A DNA stretch of 64,000 nt, taken from contig NZ_JAJJMM010000001.1 in NCBI RefSeq assembly GCF_020905295.1, positions 2,604,001 through 2,668,000 of the forward strand. Direction: 5' to 3'. The notes under the pieces are model-generated. The model was not told the DNA's origin. It was given only the letters and a program-made list of their open reading frames with translations, and searched no databases. Numbering within the stretch: the stretch's first letter is position 1; every line of letters starts with the position of its first letter. Origin of the DNA: Flavobacterium piscisymbiosum (GTDB lineage Bacteria; Bacteroidota; Bacteroidia; Flavobacteriales; Flavobacteriaceae). The position numbers were made by a program, and so were the translations under genes. Positions 53,050-62,747 of this stretch are shown here, piece by piece.

Positions 53050-53346
53050 CTATTCAAGATAGTTGCTTTGAATAATTTGAACTGCTTGGTCGCGAGCTTG
53101 GTCATTCCATGGGATTAAAGTCCCTAACCCTTTATCATTAATAGGTTTAGTTTGGTCGCTAGCTTGGTCGTGCAGGGTGTTTAAAAAGGAACTAAGCTTT
53201 TCTAAATTAGTAAACGGAACCCTTTCAGTAGAACCTACTATTTGTTCTCTTGCTTCTAGCACCGAAAGAAAATAGGTACTTTGTTGGTCAGTTTCAAAAA
53301 CAGGTTCGGGTGAATTATTGATTTTGATTGAATTTATTGTATCCAA
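53050..53346 (-). CDS. Doubtful 98-residue frame, probably a gene remnant
   Basis: The frame would start with TTG. It contains repeated DQ-rich segments (LHDQASDQTKP and WNDQARDQAVQII), which resemble the linker repeats of AlbA_2/ATP-binding regulators of Bacteroidota. It overlaps the WYL fragment in another frame. It is best seen as debris from two fused or broken regulator genes. Confidence 0.3.
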   Translation of the reverse strand: MDTINSIKINNSPEPVFETDQQSTYFLSVLEAREQIVGSTERVPFTNLEKLSSFLNTLHDQASDQTKPINDKGLGTLIPWNDQARDQAVQIIQSNYLE

Positions 53347-53521
53347 AAAAACATCTATTGTTGTATCGCTTGAAGTAATAAGGATGAAGAGTTACTAAGT
53401 ATTCTGATTTATGAAATGGTTCATATCGAACTTCAATTACAAATTTATTAATTATGGCATTAAATAGAGGTGTACTATATTGATGACCTTTGTAATCAAT
53501 ATTAGATTCTAAAGAGATTAC
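53315..53521 (-). pseudogene. Fragment of a WYL-domain gene
   Basis: The minus strand encodes YKGHQYSTPLFNAIINKFVI, then VRYEPFHKSEYLVTLHPYYF and KRYNNRCFFGYN before a stop. This follows the WYL pattern (I.F.Y......L.P.FLK.Y.NRW...G) of the intact regulator at 35592. It has no start and no C-terminal part, so it is a relic between the transfer genes and the SSB operon. Confidence 0.55.
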
Positions 53522-53567
53522 TTTTTTAGTCTAAATTTGTCATTTAATAACGGACCTAATTGATTAT

Positions 53568-55568
53568 CTAGTTAGAATTGTCTTTTTTTAATATCAAGTG
53601 CAATAGACTTGGATTACTCAGTAATCGTTCCATTTCGGCATGTACAATATCCTGAATATCCTGTTTGATCTGTAGATAATTTCGCTGTACCATGGCATTG
53701 TCAATTTTACGAATAGGAGCAATTTCCTGATAGACATCGTGCTCTTTTTTTAGCAACTCATGATCATTTATAATTTCAGAATGAAACGTTTTAAGTTCTA
53801 TTTTACAATCTGGATTATCTGCAACTATACCTACGAATTCTCCTGAACTAAGTGAAGAAATTTTTGATGCAGGGACGGCAGATTCCAATTGTTTGGAACG
53901 ACTTATAGAAGTGTCTGTACTATTAATGGAAAGGCTTTCTCGATCCTGCATAATTTTTCCAAAACGCTCAGAGAGCTGTTTGGCAGTATCTCCTGTAACC
54001 TGACCACTTATAATGTTTCCTGTAATATTTAATATCACATCTGCCTGTTCACGACCATAATCTTTTCTTAGTTGGCTAAAGTCCTGAATTCCTAAACAGG
54101 TTGCCACTTTATTGCTTCTCGCCGTAGCAATTAAACTATCCATATTGTTGAGGTATATTGTAGGAAATTCATCAAATATTAAACTGCTTTTCAGTTTTTC
54201 CTTTTGGTTGACTTGCTTGATTAATCGACTTACATAAAGAGATAAAACGGCTCCATAAGTTTGTATTTTCTGCGGGTTGTTTCCCATGCATACAATTTTG
54301 GGTTCCAAAGGATTATTAATGTCTAACGTAAAGTCATTTCCTGAAAGAACATAGTAAAGTTGAGCGGAGGAAAGCCTTGCCATGGAAATTTTGGCAGAGG
54401 CAACTTGTCCTTCAAGCTGATCCATAACATTTTCGAGATAGGCGCTGACAAATGGATTGATGAGCACTTCGATTTCTTTTTCTGTTCTGAGTAGTGTGAA
54501 AAGACCAGCGTAATCCATCTGCATGAGCTCTATAACATGTGGCAAAGTGCAAAATTCCCCATCATTATATTTACGCAGATACCATATGATGGCAGTTAGA
54601 AAATTGATGGGGGATTCTACAAAAAAATCTCCTTGTTTTTTAATCCATTCCCTGTTGAGTCCGAGTAAAATAGTACGTGCCGATTCCGTCGCATCAGTTA
54701 TGTCGGTCATGGAGTTAGGATCTAAAGGATTGCACCTGTGTGTGCGACTCAGATCGTCAAAATTGATGATGTAAAACTTAGGTTCAACTCCATAAAGGTG
54801 TTTGTATTTTAGCCAAGTATTATAGGTTATAATGGTTAAGTCATCGAATTTAAAATCATAGACAAACATGCTGAATCCTTTTTTGATATGCTGGGTAATA
54901 ACATGTCGGATAACAAAATAAGATTTACCAGAACCAGGTGTTCCAAGGACCATTAGAGCACGAAAAGGATTGATAATATTAATCCAACTGTTTCGTACTT
55001 TATCTTTTAAATGATATCGAGCTGGTAAATTAACGGAGTATTCGTTTTCAATTAAGCGTTCCTCTTGTGGGAATGTTTCATTTTCTTTATTGAAGATATC
55101 TTTATTGTTTAATTTTCTTTTGATAATACGAGATAGGAGCGTGCCACCAGAGAGAATCATTAAGTAACCAGTAGATGTTATTATCATGTACAATATAATT
55201 AGGCACTCACCTTGATCAAAGTTTAAAAATAAAATGCAACTGATAAAGTATAGTAGTAATCCTATCAGTATATAATACAAAGCCATTTTGTATTTTAATT
55301 TTTCATCTTTTCTTCCTTTTGCTCCTAATAATGAAATAGCCAGAAAACCTAAGGCAAACAGCTTTGATCTATGAAAATTATGGAAAATGCCTGTATTGTT
55401 AATGTTGTGTAAAATTCTATCGCTAAATGGGCTCACTAGTTGCCAATTTTTAAAAGCTAAGTAACCGTAATAATAAAAATGTATGCTTAAAAGCAATATA
55501 CTTATAAGCCTTGTCATATCTAAAATTTTTCTAAGTGCCTGATCATTTTCTCCCGTCTGCATCCCCAT
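53568..55568 (-). CDS. Type IV coupling protein (TraG/TraD/VirD4-like)
   Basis: A 666-residue protein. Four hydrophobic helices lie in the first 150 residues. Walker A is GTPGSGKSYFVIRH (about 209-222). Walker B is SSLIFDEFPTIYLNN (about 465). The TraM-recognition stretch is TARSNKVATCLGIQDFSQL. The C-terminus is a long helix. It brings the relaxase-DNA complex to the transfer pore, using ATP. In Bacteroidota it is often called MobC. It lies 15 bp downstream of the relaxase. The mating-pore tra genes are not in this window. Confidence 0.9.
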   Translation of the reverse strand: MGMQTGENDQALRKILDMTRLISILLLSIHFYYYGYLAFKNWQLVSPFSDRILHNINNTGIFHNFHRSKLFALGFLAISLLGAKGRKDEKLKYKMALYYILIGLLLYFISCILFLNFDQGECLIILYMIITSTGYLMILSGGTLLSRIIKRKLNNKDIFNKENETFPQEERLIENEYSVNLPARYHLKDKVRNSWINIINPFRALMVLGTPGSGKSYFVIRHVITQHIKKGFSMFVYDFKFDDLTIITYNTWLKYKHLYGVEPKFYIINFDDLSRTHRCNPLDPNSMTDITDATESARTILLGLNREWIKKQGDFFVESPINFLTAIIWYLRKYNDGEFCTLPHVIELMQMDYAGLFTLLRTEKEIEVLINPFVSAYLENVMDQLEGQVASAKISMARLSSAQLYYVLSGNDFTLDINNPLEPKIVCMGNNPQKIQTYGAVLSLYVSRLIKQVNQKEKLKSSLIFDEFPTIYLNNMDSLIATARSNKVATCLGIQDFSQLRKDYGREQADVILNITGNIISGQVTGDTAKQLSERFGKIMQDRESLSINSTDTSISRSKQLESAVPASKISSLSSGEFVGIVADNPDCKIELKTFHSEIINDHELLKKEHDVYQEIAPIRKIDNAMVQRNYLQIKQDIQDIVHAEMERLLSNPSLLHLILKKDNSN

Positions 55569-55583
55569 GGCTTTATAGTTTTA

Positions 55584-56852
55584 TTAGTTATTAGATTGTC
55601 CTTTTCTTTTTCTTTTTTTGTGCCTGTCTTTTAATTGGTTCGAAACATATTCGGCAGCATATTCTGGTTGTAAAATGTTGTCGATTATTTTTTGTAATTC
55701 GCTTTCAGAGATAAAGGAATGCGAGTTTTTTAGATTCTCAGACAAAGCCGTTTCTTTAAAATTGGGTAAAGTTTTATGAGTTAAACGAGATTGAATTATA
55801 CCACAACGTTCTTGTATTGCTTTAGCGGAATAAGCAACACCTAAAGAACTACCATTGAAAACACATTTTGTAGTATGATCTAAGTAAGTAATTCCATAGA
55901 TAAGACCCTGGGGGCTTTTTCTAGAAATTATGACAATACCTTCATTAAGTAATTTTTTTTCCAAGTCGTTGAGCGATAATTTGATGTTTTTTAAAAATGC
56001 TAAATCAATTGTGTTTTTGACTCTTTTCATTTCTGCAATTCGAGTTTTTTTGTTGATTTCAAACTTTTTTTCAAGATTTACTAGTGTTGGTTTGAAATGA
56101 AAGCTACTAGCTTTTATAGGGACTCCAATAGGTTTTTTATCATCACTGATTATTTGATATACCAATCCTTTATGCTTAAACATTCTGGAAGTCTCTTTTC
56201 CTTGGTGGACTGATATATTATATAGATTTAAAACAGCATTTAATTCACCTATCGTGGTATATCTATAATTTGGAATTACATTGTTTAATATTCCGGCAAT
56301 TGCTTTTTTTGAATCTGAGGTGCCATATTGAATTTTACTAACATTTACTGGTTTTAGATCTGTTTCAATTTTATTTTTTTTACTCTCGGCACGAACTAAA
56401 TTGAACATTTGTTCAATTTCTTTTCTGGCAGTTTCAGATTGATTTCTTCCAATATTCTGCATGTCTATTCTTTTACCATCTGATTTTACTTTTATAGTAA
56501 CGATGTGGATGTGCGGGTGGCCGGCGTCATAGTGCTGGTAGACCAGATAAGGCTGTGAACCAAAACCAATTTTGCTCATGTATGTGCCAGCAATTTCTAT
56601 AAGTTTCTCTTTTGATAATTCTTTTTCTGAAGGATCAAAATTCAGCGAAATATGTACACTATTTCTCGTTACATTTTCATTGAGTTCCAGTTGTTTTAAA
56701 AGAAGGTTCAACTTTATGGCTTTATCCATTTGCACTATGTCCATTGGATAATTTCCTTCTCCAATGCACTCAGCAAAACCAAGAGAAACTTTGTTCTCAT
56801 TGTAATTGAAAATCGCTCTTATAGAGTGTCCTGTATTTATGATTGCAACCAT
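55584..56852 (-). CDS. Relaxase/mobilisation nuclease (MobB-type)
   Basis: A 422-residue protein with the relaxase HUH motif GHPHIHIVTIKVKSDG at about residues 105-120. The likely nucleophile Tyr lies in the N-terminal region (YNENKVSLGFAECIG, residue about 18). It nicks one strand at oriT and remains attached to the 5' end. The C-terminal half is helical, ending in a basic RHKKRKRKG tail. The 16-bp overlap with the upstream mobilisation gene indicates a relaxosome operon. Confidence 0.88.
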   Translation of the reverse strand: MVAIINTGHSIRAIFNYNENKVSLGFAECIGEGNYPMDIVQMDKAIKLNLLLKQLELNENVTRNSVHISLNFDPSEKELSKEKLIEIAGTYMSKIGFGSQPYLVYQHYDAGHPHIHIVTIKVKSDGKRIDMQNIGRNQSETARKEIEQMFNLVRAESKKNKIETDLKPVNVSKIQYGTSDSKKAIAGILNNVIPNYRYTTIGELNAVLNLYNISVHQGKETSRMFKHKGLVYQIISDDKKPIGVPIKASSFHFKPTLVNLEKKFEINKKTRIAEMKRVKNTIDLAFLKNIKLSLNDLEKKLLNEGIVIISRKSPQGLIYGITYLDHTTKCVFNGSSLGVAYSAKAIQERCGIIQSRLTHKTLPNFKETALSENLKNSHSFISESELQKIIDNILQPEYAAEYVSNQLKDRHKKRKRKGQSNN

Positions 56853-57232
56853 TTTTTAGAGAGATTTTCAATGTTTTTTTTAATGTGATCGATTGAATTA
56901 AAAAGGACTTTTTTTTCTAATTCATAAACGGTAATCCAGTGTTTAAATTCCGGAATTTGATTGAGTGTATGAAGCTTTTTAACAGCCTGATTAAAGTTGT
57001 TTCCAACTGCATTTAAATCTTTTCTGAGTAGTATAAGTTCGGTCATTAAATTATCTAGAGATTCATTGCGATATTTCATTACAACAGGTTTCTGTAATAG
57101 ATTTTTTCTGGCAAAATCACTCATTTTTGGGCAGGTTGATTTTTTAAAAAGCTTTTGTAGTATTTCAAATTCATCCTTACTCAATCTTAGATGTAACCAT
57201 TTTGTTCTGTTTTTGTTCTCTTCTTTCATCAT
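56837..57232 (-). CDS. Relaxosome accessory protein (MobA/MobC-like)
   Basis: A 131-residue basic protein. Its N-terminus (TKWLHLRLSKDEFEILQKLF) resembles a ribbon-helix-helix, followed by DFARKNLLQKPVVMKYRN and a helix containing LRKDLNAVGNNFNQAVKKLH. The last is the hallmark of plasmid mobilisation relaxosome proteins. It should bind oriT and load the relaxase. It is the first gene of the mobilisation operon. Confidence 0.82.
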   Translation of the reverse strand: MMKEENKNRTKWLHLRLSKDEFEILQKLFKKSTCPKMSDFARKNLLQKPVVMKYRNESLDNLMTELILLRKDLNAVGNNFNQAVKKLHTLNQIPEFKHWITVYELEKKVLFNSIDHIKKNIENLSKKWLQS

Positions 57233-57301
57233 TAATCTTTTTCATTTCACAAACTATTTTTCTTCTGGTTTCACCGCCAACGAGTTCCGAGTAAAAAGGT
57301 G

Positions 57302-57359
57302 GCAAGATATCGGTTGTGATACAACCGGACATCTTGCAGATTGCAGGAACGTTGCAATC
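57302..57359. other. Candidate origin of transfer (oriT)
   Basis: Nested inverted repeats upstream of the mobilisation operon: GCAAGAT (57302-57308) with ATCTTGC (57331-57337), and inside it GGTTGT (57312-57317) with ACAACC (57321-57326). A second hairpin GATTGCA with TGCAATC occupies 57339-57345 and 57353-57359. Position and structure fit an oriT; the nick site is not determined. The rest of 57233-57585 has no recognised gene. Confidence 0.5.
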
Positions 57360-57585
57360 TTTAAGCGTTTTTTACTATTTCCGTATTAATTTCTTACTTG
57401 AAAACAGACAAGTTTAAATCTTTTAATAATTCCTGTCATTGGATAATTCTATCGGCTTTTTATTATAATGCGAATTTACGTAAGGCCTATCAATACAGCT
57501 CATCACAGGTAAATTATGCTTATGATGCTTTGATGATGCATGCTTAATTTTACCCTTTGATTTATTAATTTAAAACGTTGAAATT

Positions 57586-57876
57586 ATGATTACAAAAAAT
57601 GATGTTGCCAAGGTTTTTGATACTGTTTTGAGTATCCCAGGTATGAGTGAGATGGTGAAGATGGATTTGAAAATTTCACGAAAAAATGCACTCTTATTGA
57701 GTCATATCATCAGTGATGGTCTGGATCTGGAAAAGGAATCTTCCGCATTGCTGGAGAGCATATCGGAGGAAGGAAAATCAGAACTAAAAATTCTTTCGCA
57801 GGAGTGTCTGCAAAGAGCTGGCTTGGTGGAACTCAATGAGAAACTTGCCAGAATAAGCGCTTCAATTAAAGGGTAA
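57586..57876 (+). CDS. Hypothetical protein beside the mobilisation genes
   Basis: A 96-residue helical protein (MITKNDVAKVFDTVLSIPGM, KMDLKISRKNALLLSHIISD, SELKILSQECLQRAGLVELN). The family is unknown. It is transcribed divergently from the mobilisation operon, across the oriT candidate. Similar small genes accompany Mob operons, so it is probably the last gene of the element on this side. A terminator follows. Confidence 0.65.
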   Translation: MITKNDVAKVFDTVLSIPGMSEMVKMDLKISRKNALLLSHIISDGLDLEKESSALLESISEEGKSELKILSQECLQRAGLVELNEKLARISASIKG

Positions 57877-57901
57877 GTTCAGGCCATAGATATCCTAGTA
57901 G

Positions 57902-57942
57902 TATGCTTGCAGATTTTTGTGAAACTGCAGGCATATTTTTTT
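57902..57942 (+). terminator. Terminator after the 96-residue gene
   Basis: TATGCTTGCAG (57902-57912) pairs with CTGCAGGCATA (57925-57935), one wobble, followed by a T-run. Confidence 0.8.
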
Positions 57943-58090
57943 ATTACTGCTCCAGAAGTTAAAACTGCTTGATTTTCAGAATTTTTGGCTTTATTTTCAT
58001 AGTATCCCTCAGAAATATCTCATCTACATTTGCACTAGAGTATTATCTATAAGAGAGCTATTTCAATAATATAAATCAAATATTTAGATC

Positions 58091-59611
58091 ATGAATTCAG
58101 GCACTAATATTAAAAGTTATATCGTTCAGGTTATCTGCCTTTTATATATGCTGCTGTTTGTGTATGCGGGGGTGAGTAAAATACTCGACTTTGAAAATTT
58201 TCAAGTACAACTTGGACAGTCACCTTTATTAAGTGCTTTTGCTTCATGGATTTCTTGGGTAGTGCTTGCAGCAGAATTTATTACTGCGATATTGCTGTTA
58301 ATTCCCAAGTATCGTAAAGCTGGTCTTGCTGGATCGCTTGCGCTGATGACAGTGTTTACAGCCTATATATTTATAATACTACACTATAGTTCATTTATAC
58401 CGTGTTCGTGCGGTGGAATATTAGAGAAAATGAGTTGGAATGTTCACCTGGCATTCAATATTTTTTTTGTTCTTCTCTCCATTTTGGCTCTTACTTTAAA
58501 CGGATCATTAAGAGAGACCGGAAAAACTAACTTTAAATATGCTCCTTCTTTTAAATTGATGGCGGTAATTATGGTTTTGAGTACAGGATTTGTTGTTCTT
58601 CTTTTTCTGTCTTCTGAAGATGCAATGCATCACCGTAATCCATTTTTAAGACGATATCCGCATCATCCTGCTGAATACTCTGCTTCAATAGATTTAAAAT
58701 ACAATTCTTATTATTTTGCAGGACATGATGGTAATCGAATATACTTGGGAAATTATGATTTTCCATCTTATATTTTATCCATGGATTCAAATCTGAGGCA
58801 CCATAAATCAGAAAAGATATCTTTTTCCCCAGGTAAAATACCATTTAAAATAATTACTATAAATGTCCAGCCACCTTATTTTTATTTATACGATGGAAGT
58901 GTACCGGCTTTCTTCAGGGGTGATTTGAAAAACTGGAAAATCACAAAAGAATTTAAAGGCATTCCATATTTTACAAGGGCGGTGCCTATTGATGGAACAA
59001 CCCTAGCGTTTAGATCCAATAATTCAAAGAAACTGGCTAATGTACTGGGTATTTTTAGCGAGGATTCGATCCCTAAAATCAACTACAAAAGAGATCTTCT
59101 ACAGAAGCAGATTGATGGAATATTTGATACCGATGGAGCACTGTTATACAGCGATGGTATGAAAAAAATGATATACCTGTATTATTACCGCAATGAGTTT
59201 ATTGTTGCCGATAAAACAGGTAGTCTTAGTTACAGAGGGCATACGATTGATACTATAACACATGTCAGATTAAAAGTTTCTGCACTTAAAAATGGTTCGA
59301 AATATAAAATGTCTGCACCGCCTCTAATAGTTAACTCAAATGCTGCAGTTTCTGGCAATCTGCTATTTGTTCATTCGCTGGTACAGGGGAGATATGAGAA
59401 TGAAAAGCTGTGGAATAAGTCCTTTATTATTGACCTTTACGATTTAAAGAGCAAAAGCTACTTACTTAGTTTTCCGGTTTATCATACAGGCAGCAGTTCC
59501 CTTTATTCCTTTATCGTTACAGACAGCCATCTGTTTGCTATTATCGGGAATGATCTTGTGGCTTATAAATTAAATCATGCAATTAGAAAAGAAATAAAAG
59601 ATAGTCAATAA
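58091..59611 (+). CDS. MauE/DoxX-family redox membrane protein with large C-terminal domain
   Basis: A 506-residue protein. Residues 8-145 form four transmembrane helices with LFVYAGVSKILDFENF and PCSCGGILEKMSWNVH, the Cys pair typical of MauE-like quinone/thiol redox proteins. A fifth helix lies at about 157-177. Residues 180-506 are a beta-rich extracytoplasmic domain (LKYNSYYFAGHDGNRIYLGN, PFKIITINVQPPYFYLYDGS), not assigned to a family. It is followed by a DUF6520 peptide gene and may act on it or a related exported protein. Confidence 0.75.
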   Translation: MNSGTNIKSYIVQVICLLYMLLFVYAGVSKILDFENFQVQLGQSPLLSAFASWISWVVLAAEFITAILLLIPKYRKAGLAGSLALMTVFTAYIFIILHYSSFIPCSCGGILEKMSWNVHLAFNIFFVLLSILALTLNGSLRETGKTNFKYAPSFKLMAVIMVLSTGFVVLLFLSSEDAMHHRNPFLRRYPHHPAEYSASIDLKYNSYYFAGHDGNRIYLGNYDFPSYILSMDSNLRHHKSEKISFSPGKIPFKIITINVQPPYFYLYDGSVPAFFRGDLKNWKITKEFKGIPYFTRAVPIDGTTLAFRSNNSKKLANVLGIFSEDSIPKINYKRDLLQKQIDGIFDTDGALLYSDGMKKMIYLYYYRNEFIVADKTGSLSYRGHTIDTITHVRLKVSALKNGSKYKMSAPPLIVNSNAAVSGNLLFVHSLVQGRYENEKLWNKSFIIDLYDLKSKSYLLSFPVYHTGSSSLYSFIVTDSHLFAIIGNDLVAYKLNHAIRKEIKDSQ

Positions 59612-59712
59612 ATACAAAGTTTTGACTATTACGATATGCCGGCCGGCGTCAGGAATCAGATCGAACACCTGTAGAAAAAAGTAGATCAAGTTATTATTTT
59701 AAATTTAATATT

Positions 59713-60003
59713 ATGAAGACTTTATTTTTAAAAAATGTACTGCCAGCTGCTGTTGTAGCTTTGGCAATTTCCGGAGCATTCCTAACAACTTCAATGCAAA
59801 GCGCGCCGGAAAAAAGTGCTGTGGCATTTAAATGGGGTTATGTACCTAATGCCAATGGAACATGTTCCAGTATACAGGTTCCCTGCAGTGATATTCAAAA
59901 GCCACAGTTGTGCCAGATGGGTACTGCTGGTGCGGTTGCCTATGAACGTGACAATCAAAACAATTGCGTTCAGCCCTTATATCGTCTTGTGAATGGACAA
60001 TAA
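59713..60003 (+). CDS. DUF6520-type small exported protein
   Basis: A 96-residue protein with an N-terminal hydrophobic segment (VLPAAVVALAISGAFLTTSM) resembling a signal peptide. The mature part of about 65 residues has four Cys in the pattern GTCSSIQVPC, QLC and NNC. This is the layout of DUF6520, a family found only in Bacteroidota. It follows a MauE-like redox membrane protein, which would fit disulphide formation in the peptide. Function is unknown. Confidence 0.75.
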   Translation: MKTLFLKNVLPAAVVALAISGAFLTTSMQSAPEKSAVAFKWGYVPNANGTCSSIQVPCSDIQKPQLCQMGTAGAVAYERDNQNNCVQPLYRLVNGQ

Positions 60004-60018
60004 TCGCTGCATAAATTG

Positions 60019-60050
60019 ACAATGCAGTTCTAAGGAACTGCATTGTTTTT
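60019..60050. terminator. Bidirectional terminator
   Basis: ACAATGCAGTTC (60019-60030) pairs perfectly with GAACTGCATTGT (60035-60046) and is followed by TTTT, between converging genes. Confidence 0.9.
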
Positions 60051-60068
60051 ATTTTAATTTGAAAAATT

Positions 60069-62732
60069 TTACTTCGTTCCACTAGTAATCCAGGGATATG
60101 AATGATTGTCTTTTAAATAATAATTGAACCATTCAAGTGTCCGAATTGTTATGTCTTTCTGACTGATAGGATCCGTTATAACATGGCCTTGGTCGGGGTA
60201 TATCAGCATAATACTTTTCTTTTCGAGCTGTCGAAGTGCAAGATAAAATTCATAACTCTGATGCGGGTCGACTTGGCGGTCGTTTTTGCCTGTCCAGAGC
60301 AGAACAGGAGTTGTAATTTTCGAAGCATTTACAATTGGTGAATTAGCCTCATACAATGAAGGGATTTCAAAAGGAGATTTCCCCATATTCCACTGCTCTC
60401 CATGAAATCGCCATTTTTCAGGAGTTCCCGATCGGCCAATACTATTATAAAAACTGAAAAGATCTGTTATACCGCCGCTGGCAATCGCCGCTGCAAAAAG
60501 TTTGGTCTGTGTTATAATAAAGGAACTCTCAAATCCTCCGAACGAATGTCCCATCAGCCCGATTTTATTGGGATTAACAATGTCTTTTTTAATTATTTCT
60601 TTTACTGATGTAACAACACAGTCAGCAGCTGAGAGTCCCGGATTTTGATATTCCAGAGCAATATCTGGAAGTAAAACAAAGTATCCCTGAGCAGTCATAA
60701 GAGTACTATTAAAACCTCCGCCATTTTCGAAGCTTGGATTATTATAGACATGAAGTTCCTGGGACTGTCTTTCATATATATTTACAATCATAGGATACTT
60801 TATTTTAGGATCATAATTAGCGGGATAGAATAAAACGCTTTTTAATTTTTTACTCTTTGAGTTTTGAAATTCGATGAGTTCCGATCTTCCCCAGAAATAG
60901 TTTTTATGCTGTGGATTACTTTTGAAAAAACTTTTTTTATCTGCTACAGTTGAAGAGTTGAAGAGCTCTGGTGATCGGTCGAAATTCTGTTCTCTAAAAA
61001 GGATCATTTTTTTTGTTTTACTGTATTTTATTTCATCTGCATAATAGTTCCCATAAGAAATTGCATTTTCGCCAGATTTTTTGTTCCATCTAAAATAACC
61101 TGTCTGTCCATCTTGCCCGCTTCCACACATAAATAAATCTTGATTCAGATCAAAATTCCCGGCCACAGGACCATCAAAAAGATAATCATTTCCAAACTTA
61201 TTCGGCCTCGAAGCTATCCTGTACTTTATGCCCAACTCTCTTCCTTTGGTAAGTCTTCTGCAGGAAGTTCCGTCTGGTGTTGCGGCCCAGATATCATATT
61301 GGTCATAGATCAAAATGTCTTTGTCTTCAAGACTCCATCCTGGACTGCCATAGACGGATTCGGGTACTAATTCCTGATCTTTGCCGACAAAATTTGTTCC
61401 GGCTTTTTCTGAAATATTGGTATGGATATCTGTTTGAAAATTGTATAACCACCAGTTATCATTTTTAACGTAAGCAAAATATTTCCCTCCCGGCGAAGGA
61501 TTAAGTGCCCAAGGTTCAAAAGGCTGATTTTTCAGAAATATTTTTTTTTCGAATGTATCCAGATTTAATACGTAAAAATCTCTACTTAAAATCTTTTCAG
61601 AATGCGGATCATAATTAATAGGATTGGATAAAACAGCATAATTCATATCTCCATTGAGCATAACCTCTGGAAGTTCATTTGTCGTGATGATTTTAACATT
61701 ATTTGATGATGGTTTCCATAGAGCCAATTTGGGTCTATTTTGAAAATTTCCTAAATATTTATTCTGCGGATAAATCCATTTGTCATTAGCATTCCAAATT
61801 TCAACAGTAGTTTTAGTCAAGTTCTCAGAATTGCCTGTATCGTTTTTAATTGAGAAAAAAACTTTCTTCAGATCATCCGAGATCACTAATGGGCTGAAGA
61901 CGTCATAAACAATGGTACCGCCTTCGGGAAAGTCTGGCTGCTTTGCAGGGATCAGCTGGTGTAATTTGCTATCGGACATGGTGAAATAGTAGAGCGCATT
62001 TATTTTCTGCTCTAAAGCATTTCCTAAAAAAGCGACTGCAAACCCTTCTTTCTGCCAGGTTAAACCAGTAAACTGCTCGACGCTGTTCTTAAAGATCCAT
62101 TTTATGACCTGAGGATTTCTAAGATTTATAATAGCTACCGAAGATTTATTATCAGTGATGGTGCTGCACGCAAGCATTCCTCCTTTAAGGTTCACAGCAA
62201 AATACGATACATCTTTAATTTTTGTGAGGTATCCGGATTTTAAAGATTTTATAAGAAGTGTTCCTTTTTCCGTGCCAGAACCCAAATGGATAAGCAATAC
62301 ATCAGTATCTTCATTATATTGGTACTGCTCGACTCCTGAAATTGTTTCAACATTTGATGATTCAAGGTTTAGTATATTCAAATCACTGCTGATCATGTAT
62401 AAGAAAAATTTGTCCCGCGTGAATATTGTTTTTTCTGCATCAACAAAACTGTGTCTGCTTCCAGTTTTTATATTCTGAACGAATAGGGTATCATTTCCAT
62501 TCTCATGAGTTAATTTGTAGCTGGCCCATTTTTCATCTGGAGAAATCCCATCTAAGTGTACCTCTCCCCAAAGCTTATAGTCAGCAGGGGTAAGGTCCTT
62601 TTTTTGCACCACCTGTCCCCATGAGGGACAGGTTACTAATGGCAAAATAAAAAATAAAAATAAAAATTCTAAAATAGGCACCGAAGAAAAGCAAGAAGGC
62701 TTGCACTTGTTGGTGAATACTGCTTTTGTCAT
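60069..62732 (-). CDS. S9-family prolyl-oligopeptidase-like peptidase
   Basis: An 887-residue protein with an N-terminal signal peptide (EFLFLFFILPLVTCPSWGQ). A seven-bladed beta-propeller-like region covers about 45-640. The peptidase domain has the serine in GLMGHSFGGFESSF (about 730), aspartate in TGKNDRQVDPHQS (about 823) and histidine in DQGHVITDP (about 858). It is predicted to cut peptides in the periplasm. It is encoded 15 bp downstream of a SusD gene, suggesting it processes peptides imported by a SusC/SusD pair. Confidence 0.85.
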   Translation of the reverse strand: MTKAVFTNKCKPSCFSSVPILEFLFLFFILPLVTCPSWGQVVQKKDLTPADYKLWGEVHLDGISPDEKWASYKLTHENGNDTLFVQNIKTGSRHSFVDAEKTIFTRDKFFLYMISSDLNILNLESSNVETISGVEQYQYNEDTDVLLIHLGSGTEKGTLLIKSLKSGYLTKIKDVSYFAVNLKGGMLACSTITDNKSSVAIINLRNPQVIKWIFKNSVEQFTGLTWQKEGFAVAFLGNALEQKINALYYFTMSDSKLHQLIPAKQPDFPEGGTIVYDVFSPLVISDDLKKVFFSIKNDTGNSENLTKTTVEIWNANDKWIYPQNKYLGNFQNRPKLALWKPSSNNVKIITTNELPEVMLNGDMNYAVLSNPINYDPHSEKILSRDFYVLNLDTFEKKIFLKNQPFEPWALNPSPGGKYFAYVKNDNWWLYNFQTDIHTNISEKAGTNFVGKDQELVPESVYGSPGWSLEDKDILIYDQYDIWAATPDGTSCRRLTKGRELGIKYRIASRPNKFGNDYLFDGPVAGNFDLNQDLFMCGSGQDGQTGYFRWNKKSGENAISYGNYYADEIKYSKTKKMILFREQNFDRSPELFNSSTVADKKSFFKSNPQHKNYFWGRSELIEFQNSKSKKLKSVLFYPANYDPKIKYPMIVNIYERQSQELHVYNNPSFENGGGFNSTLMTAQGYFVLLPDIALEYQNPGLSAADCVVTSVKEIIKKDIVNPNKIGLMGHSFGGFESSFIITQTKLFAAAIASGGITDLFSFYNSIGRSGTPEKWRFHGEQWNMGKSPFEIPSLYEANSPIVNASKITTPVLLWTGKNDRQVDPHQSYEFYLALRQLEKKSIMLIYPDQGHVITDPISQKDITIRTLEWFNYYLKDNHSYPWITSGTK

Positions 62733-62747
62733 AATGTATGGTACGTT

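Noticed and set aside
53050..53346. A genuine new 98-residue gene
   Set aside because: It needs a TTG start, overlaps a WYL fragment in another frame, and resembles a linker region, so I list it only as a doubtful remnant.
24546..57876. A single precisely delimited integrative element from integrase to mobilisation genes
   Set aside because: The gene content fits, but I found no matching direct repeats at the two ends, so the boundaries cannot be stated.
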